In this document: one piece after another, positions 57,842 through 64,000 of the stretch
How the letters are laid out: each line of letters starts with the position of its first letter
How positions within the stretch are numbered: the stretch's first letter is position 1
NCBI GenBank assembly: GCA_031216915.1
Contig: CM062290.1
Location: 252,160,581-252,224,580 of the forward strand
Direction: 5' to 3'
DNA length: 64,000 nucleotides
Source: Pictodentalium vernedei
Taxonomy: Eukaryota > Mollusca > Scaphopoda > Dentaliida > Dentaliidae
The notes under the pieces: model-generated
What the model was told of the DNA's origin: nothing
The model's input: only the letters and a program-made list of their open reading frames with translations
Databases searched by the model: none
Position numbers and translations under genes: made by a program

Positions 57842-58960
57842 ATGATATTGTTGGTCCCATTCTTGACATGAAACAAAAGCTTTCTGCTAAATCTGGTAGG
57901 AAAGAAATTGCAAATCTGTCATATGAATCAAAGTGTTCATTGGCAAGTTCGGAATCTTCTATAATTATTTGAAAATAAAAGTTTCTTCATCTGTAATCAG
58001 ATTGCTGCACACTTGGCTGGAGACCGAACAGTTCATGCCACTAAATTGAGATGTGTCTGACCTGTTGTCCTCTGATATCGCTAGATGGTGTTTAGAGTGT
58101 GATATTTATGCCCAATCGAAACCAGGTCGATGCAGAATTGACATTGATATTATGGGGCCCTCTGCCCAGTATATCCCAACGAAATGAATATATCATGGCT
58201 GTGTGTGACTATTTTTCCAAGTGGGCTGAAGATTATTTTATCCCAGATCATACAGCAGAGACAGTTGCTCAAATATTGGTGTTCGAATTCATTGTTAAGT
58301 TTGGGACCCCTAAACAAATCCATGCTGACCAGGGAAGCGAGTTCACTTCAAGGTTATTCATGCGCCTGTGCGAAATGTTGGCAATGAAAAAAAAAAAACA
58401 ACAGAATAACACCTTATCAACCTCAATCCAATTGTCCAGTGGAACAATTTAATCGCACCCTGAGACAAATTTTGGAATCCGTTGTTGACGATTTTAAAAG
58501 AAATTGGAATGAGAAAATTCATTTTGTCATGATGGCTTATAGGTCAACAGTCCATAGTAGAACTCACTGTAGTCCCAACTTGTTCATGTTTGGTCGTGAA
58601 ATAATTTATACCATTGACTTCATGTTTGATGAAATGGCATCTGAAGAAGACTCCTCTTGTGAGGTCGCTTATGTTTTGCATTTACAGGATAAATTTTGGA
58701 GGAGTTTCAAATATTGCTGTTAGACGTCAAAAGAGAAATTAGGACGGAGGTCTGAAACCTAGGCAATTTATTGTTGGTGAAATTGTTTGGCGATGCTACC
58801 CTCCTATTGCTAACAAGAAATTTACAATGCCTTGGATTGGTCCTGTTGAAGCGTTAAAAGTGGTCGATTCAGTAACTTGCCAGATATAAAGGATTGAAAA
58901 TGGAAAAGAGATTTTTGTACATGTTGATTATTTAAACACTTAACGAGAGAGTGATGTTTT
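57842..58960 (+). pseudogene. Ty3/gypsy Y pol: integrase remnant
   Basis: This continues the pol interrupted at 42.44 kb. It opens with YDIVGPILDMKQKL, the region ahead of the integrase zinc-binding domain. A degraded H2C2 zone follows, then the core: MGPLPS by frame, VCDYFSKWAEDYF (first catalytic aspartate), FGTPKQIHADQGSEF (second aspartate) and, past a poly-A frameshift at 58387-58397, PVEQFNRTLRQILE (catalytic glutamate). Next come MMAYRSTVHSRTHCSPN and MFGREI, then in other frames WIGPVEALKVV, a GPY/F-like module, and IFVHVDYL. The three acidic residues are still encoded, but the frame is broken at least three times. Confidence 0.92.
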
Positions 58961-59279
58961 ACTCTGGTGTAACTTTAGGCTGTGATTCCAGTCATCCGTT
59001 TGGTGATCCTCAATTAGAGTGTGAAAGTGAAATGGGGCCTCTGAACCAAATGCATAATCAGGAGCGTGTTGATCATGATCCTGGGGACTTTGCAATAGTG
59101 GAGTCCCCTACTCCTCCTCGAATCAGGGTTGGAAGGGTTGTTAAACCACCACAGAGATTTTCACCACAACTTTAAATCTGTTATTAATAAAGTTACCCCC
59201 TGAGGAATTATCTTGAGGTGTTTATTGCTATGATTCTAATATACTTGCTCTCTAATTTTAAATGGCGGTCGTCCCACAG
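58961..59279 (+). other. Gypsy Y downstream of integrase
   Basis: An open frame 58951-59175 ends RVGRVVKPPQRFSPQL, resembling the basic, proline-rich tail that ends many Ty3/gypsy pol polyproteins. It is the likely pol C-terminus in a shifted frame. The rest is non-coding up to the MITE. Confidence 0.5.
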
Positions 59280-59530
59280 TTAACCCTTTACCTAACCTGA
59301 AAAGCAGACGACACTTGCAAAAATAATTTTTGAATAACTAATTTTTTTCATTTTTTGTCTCAAAAACATAGGTTATGACCCCTCGTTGGAACGAGCTCAA
59401 CGAGCTCGTTCCAATGAGGGGTCATAACCTATGTTTTTGAGACAAAAATGAAAAAAAATAATGAAAATTAATTGGCAATTTTTGAGAATAGTGCTGGCCG
59501 GTTTTGGCCGTTACGTTAGGTAAAGGTTAA
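59280..59530. mobile_element. Palindromic MITE family A, inside gypsy Y
   Basis: A complete copy. TTAACCCTTTACCTAACCTG then GCAGACGACACTTGC, the hairpin centred on CGAGCTCAACGAGCTCG, then AATAGTGCTGGCCGGTTTTG and the end GTTAGGTAAAGGTTAA (one G lost). TTAA is at both ends. It lies between the pol end and the accessory frame, so it inserted after gypsy Y. Confidence 0.9.
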
Positions 59531-60132
59531 TGGCACCAGATGATGAGTTGGTGGTAATAGATTCAGACATTATGCCTGTTGATAATGGAGAACGTTTACC
59601 GCGCTTCCTTCAACGTCCATGATGGTCCAATGCTTCATTTCCTTGTCATGTTGTGGCCTGTGTAAGTGGCCATCTCTATTCATCTTAGGCCAACGTCTTA
59701 AACCACTGGAAAAAGCGGCATAGTGCCGTTATCCAGTTAATTTCCTGTGTTTATGGTCAAAAGTTTAAGAGTCTTGCTGAGTACCATCTCCATCTCCGCA
59801 CTTTTCACAAGCTTGCCCCAGAAGCAGCAAAGCAATATAGGATCTATCAGACATACACTGGTGAAAGCGATAACAAATTCATTGATCCTGGTGATGTAGT
59901 ATGTCCCAGACGTCGCACTCGCGATGAAATCATTGCCCAGAAACAACGTGTAGTTCAAGCCAGAGAATGGACCCGAATTTGAGAAACAGGGAATTACCAT
60001 CTACAACCCGCTGAGGATTTTATTTTGGTCTCCAGAGACCAGGCTGTAAATTTTGTTCATGGACACATTGAACTAAAACCGAATTCCAAATGGACTCCAG
60101 CTGCACTCCATGGTTCCAAGAAGTCACACTAG
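59531..60132 (+). pseudogene. Decayed accessory ORF with C2H2-like zinc fingers, 3' of gypsy pol
   Basis: A single frame stays coherent for about 200 codons from ATGGCACCAGATGATGAG to a stop at about 60130, broken only by three in-frame stops. It starts MAPDDELVVIDSDIMPVD (acidic). Two finger-like blocks follow: CHVVACVSGHLYSS, then after a stop VLNHWKKRH (C-x4-C ... H-x4-H), and CVYGQKFKSLAEYHLHLRTFH, a C2H2 pattern in which the second cysteine is missing. A basic stretch (CPRRRTRDEIIAQKQRVVQ) and HGHIELKPNSKW come after. The position between integrase and polypurine tract is where env or accessory genes sit in LTR elements. It has no membrane segment, so it is not an envelope. Function is unknown; nucleic-acid binding is inference from the fingers. 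Confidence 0.6.
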
Positions 60133-60211
60133 AGAAATGTCCCTGATTATCACTATGACCTGAATTTTCTTTCTATATTTCTATCAGTTTCATAAATTGT
60201 AGAATATTTAG

Positions 60212-60227
60212 TCAGAGGTGGAAGGAG
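60212..60227 (+). promoter_or_regulatory. Polypurine tract of gypsy Y
   Basis: GAGGTGGAAGGAG ends directly at the TGTAAC start of the 3' LTR, the expected place for the plus-strand primer. Confidence 0.7.
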
Positions 60228-61984
60228 TGTAACAGTTGGAAACCGGGCTTTATCGTTGATGGGGGAAATAGATTCACGACGCGTATTCAGTCGAAACTCA
60301 AGGAGTGTTGCCTGAATCCGTTCGTGAACGTATGTCTCGCCGTAACGAACCCGCCGGTTTCACTTTTGTTGGGGTGGTACTTATCCTGAAGAGGTTAATA
60401 ACTTTCCTCGAAAAGCATAAATCAACAGGGGTTCACTGAAAACAACAATTTTAATACATATATATAAATAAATAATTTGTGACTTACATGGAATCCAAAA
60501 GAATAAGAAAACAAAACATCAATCATCCCACCCCCCCCCCCCCCCCACCCACACAGTTTTTGAGTCACTTACGGGCCCGCATTCTCTGTTGTCGCTGTTT
60601 TTGCCTCCTTCTCGCAAGTATTTCTTCCTTGGTCGCCTCTTCACTTCACTCATTTCACTGCCGTCGCACGGGTACTAACGTATTGTCACTTTATCGGGAC
60701 GCATTTCCTCCAACAAGTGGCGTCGCACGGCCACAAGCTTATTGTCACTTTACTTGACGCTTTCCACTCAAGCAGTCGCCACCATTGGGGTTAAACTCAC
60801 AGAATAATATTCATACAGGCAAAGCCTACTCTGCCTATGTAGGGTTTGCCTTCTAAAACAGGTAATGCCATTTACCTAAATGCAAATTAGCTCCCTGAGC
60901 TCGTACTTCATGTTTCTGATCCTATTCTCATATATGGCCACCCACTTGGCCCGCGACTGCTCCTATTCTAAATATGGACACTGTGGCTCCCCTACATAAC
61001 AACGTGCCTATACTTTAGAACCGATGCGGCACCTCCTCTAACCTATAGCCTGGGACATCCCCATCTACAAACAACGGCCCACAGCCTTACCCACCTTCAG
61101 ACTGGAATAGGCTGTCATGAATTTTTCGAGACATCCCCCGCTTTTTGTTTCCATAGCCAGAACATTTATTCTCAGTTTAATAGCTTCTCTTGAACTCGGC
61201 CGCTTAGATACTCGCTTTAATGTTCCTTTGAAAGACCCGAATTTTGGTATCTCCGTGACATTCGGTGACAGGATAGTAATGTGGGCGCGTGTCCAGAACA
61301 TGTGTGACGCACTGTTTTCCAACAATTATATATTAACTGGCCATAATTACCCAGATAATGACTACAGGGGAATACTCCTTTGATCAGTTATCAGAAAGCC
61401 CATGTGGCATTCGACAAATGCGCTATAATGGACATTAAACTTCACGCTTAATTTAGCAGCACTTGAATTATTGCTGGTCTGTTTAAATGACGAATCGGTT
61501 TTCGAGGTCCGTCGTATACCTATCTTTACGATTCACCTTTAACCCAGGCAGCAATATTATCGAAAATATTTACACTTTTGAACAAGAAAATCGCAACTTT
61601 TACCTATCACCTTGACAGTAACAGTGGCCAATTGTCTCCGTTTATACATTCTTTGATCGTTCTATTAGTGGAACATGATTCATACGTTTTTGTGGTAGTT
61701 TTCCTCATTTTAACACCAAATGGAGTGTACCTATTCCTAATCAAGAGGTCTCAGAATTTTATTGAGATCAGGGTTTTCTGGTTATCTTCCCTTTTAAGCC
61801 AATATACAAAGGTGGAATAATTTCACCAGTATTTTGATTTTGTATTTCATGGTAAACCGTGTAGCAATATGAAACATTTTCGCAAAACTGCTTCCTCATA
61901 TTTTGGCTTATCCTATTTTGTTATCTTGAAATTGTTTGTCATACTTCCTCCTCAAAGTACCATTATTCATTAATAATTTGGGCC
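60228..61984 (+). mobile_element. Ty3/gypsy Y, 3' LTR (interrupted and truncated)
   Basis: The LTR starts TGTAAC at 60228-60233, is split by a solo LTR X, and continues GTAACAGTGGCCAATTG from 61618. From there it matches the 5' LTR for about 370 bases, then stops at about 61984 where a MITE A begins. The last 180 bases expected from the 5' LTR are missing. The small substitution differences between the LTRs indicate an old insertion. Confidence 0.82.
60234..61617 (+). mobile_element. Solo LTR, family X, copy 3, inside gypsy Y 3' LTR
   Basis: Starts AGTTGGAAACCGGGC, aligned to TGTCGAAAACCGGGC in copy 1, and ends CCTATCACCTTGACA. GTAAC at 60229-60233 and 61618-61622 is a perfect 5-bp duplication of the host LTR sequence. 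It shares TTCACGACGCGTATTCAG, AACAACAATTTTAATACAT and GAGCTCGTACTTCATGTTTC with copy 1. A 16-base poly-C run lies at 60531-60546. Confidence 0.88.
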
Positions 61985-61987
61985 AAT

Positions 61988-62164
61988 ACCTTTACCTAAC
62001 GTAACGGCCAAAACCGGCCAGCGCTATTCTCAAAAATCGCCAATTAATTTTCATTATTTTTTTCATTTTTTGTCTCAAAAACATAGATTATGACCCCTCG
62101 TCGAGCTCGTTTCAACGAGGGGTCATAACCTATGTTTTTGAGACAAAAAAATGAAAAAAATTAG
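61988..62164. mobile_element. MITE family A, truncated at 3' end
   Basis: CTTTACCTAACGTAACGG is followed by GGCCAGCGCTATTCTCAAAA, the hairpin TTTTTGTCTCAAAAACATAG ... with a shortened centre (CCTCGTCGAGCTCG), and ends at ATGAAAAAAATTAG. The right terminus and both TTAA sites are absent. Confidence 0.8.
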
Positions 62165-62299
62165 TACATCATTCTCAGAGCCCCATGCCACGAACACCAA
62201 TATTAACACCATGTGGAACATCTTCAAGCCATTGTGCACTGTCCCCAAGTACCACGCTAGATTATGTCATCTTGCTTCCACCAGTCATGTATAACACAC

Positions 62300-64000
62300 A
62301 AGGTAAACTAAACGCTTGTTGGAGAAGAAAAAGAGAGCTTATCGCCGAGCCAGGAGTGAGCTCCTGGAACATGACCCACTACAAGCAGTTACAGAAGACT
62401 ACTCAATTGGAAACGAAAAAAGGGTATGCAATAGTTCTCCATGGGAACACCAAGAAGCTGTAAACCTTCACCAAAGACCGGCGATTTGAGAGAAGTTAAG
62501 TGTCACTATTGTCGAAGGATGGCCTATCCCACAGTGATCCACAGACCAGTCAGTTCACAAATGTGTTCATCAAAGAAGACCACACTGCCATGCCAGTCAT
62601 GATAGCAAATCACTTTCTTCAGATACGTATGTTTGTTCTGTAGACAACAACACCAAATAAAAGTTTTCGAATGATCTAAACCCTCACAAAGCACAAGGAC
62701 CAGGTGGCATACCGTCTCGCTTCCTTACGGTATTTGTCGAGGAGATATCCCCCACACTCACACTTGTATTCAAAGTCTCCCTACCCTCATCAAACTAGTA
62801 ACTCTGATATGCAGGAATGGCGATTGAAGTTGTCCTGCCAATTACAGGCCCATATCCCCAACCTCCGTCTGTTCCAGGACACTTGAACACATTGTTCACA
62901 GTCAGATTATGAGATTTCTTGAGAACCACGACATTCTCTCCGACACGCAGTACGACTTACGCAAAAAACGTTTATGCGACACGCAGCTTACCATTCCACT
63001 ACAGAATCTCTCCATTAGACTTGAAGAAGACGAACCGATAGACGTTGTACTTTTAGATTTCAGCAAAGTTTGTGACAAAGTACCGCACCAACGCCTTTCC
63101 TTAAAGCCCCGCCACAATGGTATCCATGACAACCATATACACTGGATTCAGAGTTTCATGTCCAACAGAACTATAACCGAGGGAGAAGGATTGGCATTCA
63201 ACCCATCCAAGTACGTGGTTATTACAATGACCGCACGCGGAAACCAATCCTGGCCCCATATTTTTTTCATGGGCACATCCCTGTGTTTGTCAAACATGGG
63301 GGATATCTTGATTTCAACTCTGCAGGCAACTTACATTGGGACCAACTGTAAAAGTGTGACAAAAGCCTCGACTTCCAACGACGAAACATTGCCAACGACG
63401 AAACAACCCAGTGCTACGCTACTTTGGTTAGAAGAAACGTTGAACATGGACAGTCGCGTGGGGTCTTCACCCCAACTGGAAGCATCATACTGCTTGAAGC
63501 GGTACAACATCAGATAGCACGGTTTGTCATGGGGGATTACAAGACGACCAGCAGCACCAGGCATGTGATCGTTGGCCTAAGATGAGAACCACGACAACAG
63601 AAGAGGGTCGGCGCGAAGGCAATTATGATATACAACATCATCCACGCACTGCCTTGTACAGATTCCAGTGGCTACTTATCTTTACCCGTTTTTGCTCTCC
63701 ACTCGAGGACACACATCCCGTTATGTGGTGCCTTTCTGCAGAATTGACACGTCTATTACTCGTTTTCCGTACAGGCATCAGTCCTATGGAATCAAGTCGC
63801 GGAACATGTCGCCACAGCCCATGCCTTATACGTCTTCAAGTCAGGGTTGGCCAGCTTCCACCAGTTATGTACATTATATAAGGTTTTGTCTGCTTTTAAT
63901 CCTACCAATTTTTTTCACCTTACATCGTCCTTATACATGGACTCATTCGCGACAATGGTTCAAAGTAAGCCCTGCAAATTATACCGAAGAAAAAGAAGAT
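62300..64000 (+). pseudogene. LINE (jockey/CR1-like) pol remnant with RT core deletion
   Basis: Plus-strand non-LTR retrotransposon RT running off the window. In successive frames the order is KKRAYRRARS (linker), NDLNPHKAQGPGGIPSRFL (RT entry block), TGPYPQ corresponding to the 'NYRPIS' block, then ILSDTQYDLRKKRLCDTQL and DVVLLDFSKVCDKVPHQRL, with the first catalytic aspartate in LDFSKVCDKVPH. IHWIQSFMSNRT follows. The next residues are ITEGEGLAFNPSKYVVI, already the block after the catalytic box, so the segment that should hold Y/FADD is deleted in frame. Later pieces include WLEETLNM, ARFVMGDYKTTSSTR and a C-terminal tail (YVFKSGLASFHQL). Several frameshifts. Inactive. Confidence 0.85.

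Noticed and set aside
59531..60132. Envelope gene of an endogenous retrovirus
   Set aside because: No signal peptide, hydrophobic segment or cleavage site is visible; finger-like cysteine/histidine blocks point elsewhere.
36624..61984. TNR-like or Polinton origin for the 25-kb element
   Set aside because: No DNA polymerase B, capsid or packaging ATPase motif; gag, RT, RNase H, integrase order and LTRs identify Ty3/gypsy.

Overview
The window reads as intergenic, repeat-filled nuclear DNA of a multicellular animal, most likely a marine invertebrate. The reasons are tRNA-headed SINEs with target-site duplications, a Penelope-like element with a GIY-YIG nuclease, a Ty3/gypsy element, LINE fragments, TTAA- and TA-flanked hairpin MITEs, satellite arrays and about twenty poly-C/poly-G runs. 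The species cannot be named from the sequence. No intact cellular gene, rRNA or tRNA gene was recognised. Every convincing protein-coding signal belongs to a decayed transposable element.

Layout, 1-32 kb: a field of short non-autonomous elements. It holds four SINE copies (two with clear 11-12 bp target duplications and one with a 9-bp duplication), a large set of palindromic MITEs, a 163-bp-type tandem array (8.45-9.54 kb), a solo LTR of family 'X' (15.6-17.1 kb), scraps of LINE and mariner coding sequence, several foldback sequences and a recent 452-bp tandem duplication (26.16-27.06 kb). The MITEs fall into families A, B and C, which share a CCCTTTAC terminus next to TTAA (a piggyBac-like arrangement), and TA-flanked types.

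Layout, 32-62 kb: nested retroelements. A Penelope-like element on the minus strand (32.5-36.3 kb) is split inside its reverse transcriptase by a second solo LTR X with a 5-bp duplication. Beside it lies a plus-strand Ty3/gypsy element, 'Y', running from its 5' LTR at 36.62 kb to its 3' LTR near 61.98 kb. Y keeps a proline-tRNA-type primer site, gag, protease, RT, RNase H, integrase, a decayed extra ORF with two C2H2-like zinc fingers, and a polypurine tract. Its pol is interrupted by about 15.4 kb of foreign satellite DNA. Its 3' LTR is interrupted by a third solo LTR X with duplication GTAAC.

The 15.4-kb insert (42.44-57.84 kb) is the most unusual part. Two arrays of the same 144-bp satellite, each with a 3-monomer (432-bp) higher-order period, face each other as an inverted repeat around a spacer of about 3.7 kb. 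Next to them are three tandem copies of a 2.03-kb unit, itself built from about 340-bp monomers and containing a 100-N assembly gap.

Layout, 62-64 kb: a 3'-truncated MITE A and a LINE whose RT has lost the segment carrying the catalytic aspartate box. The LINE continues past the window edge.
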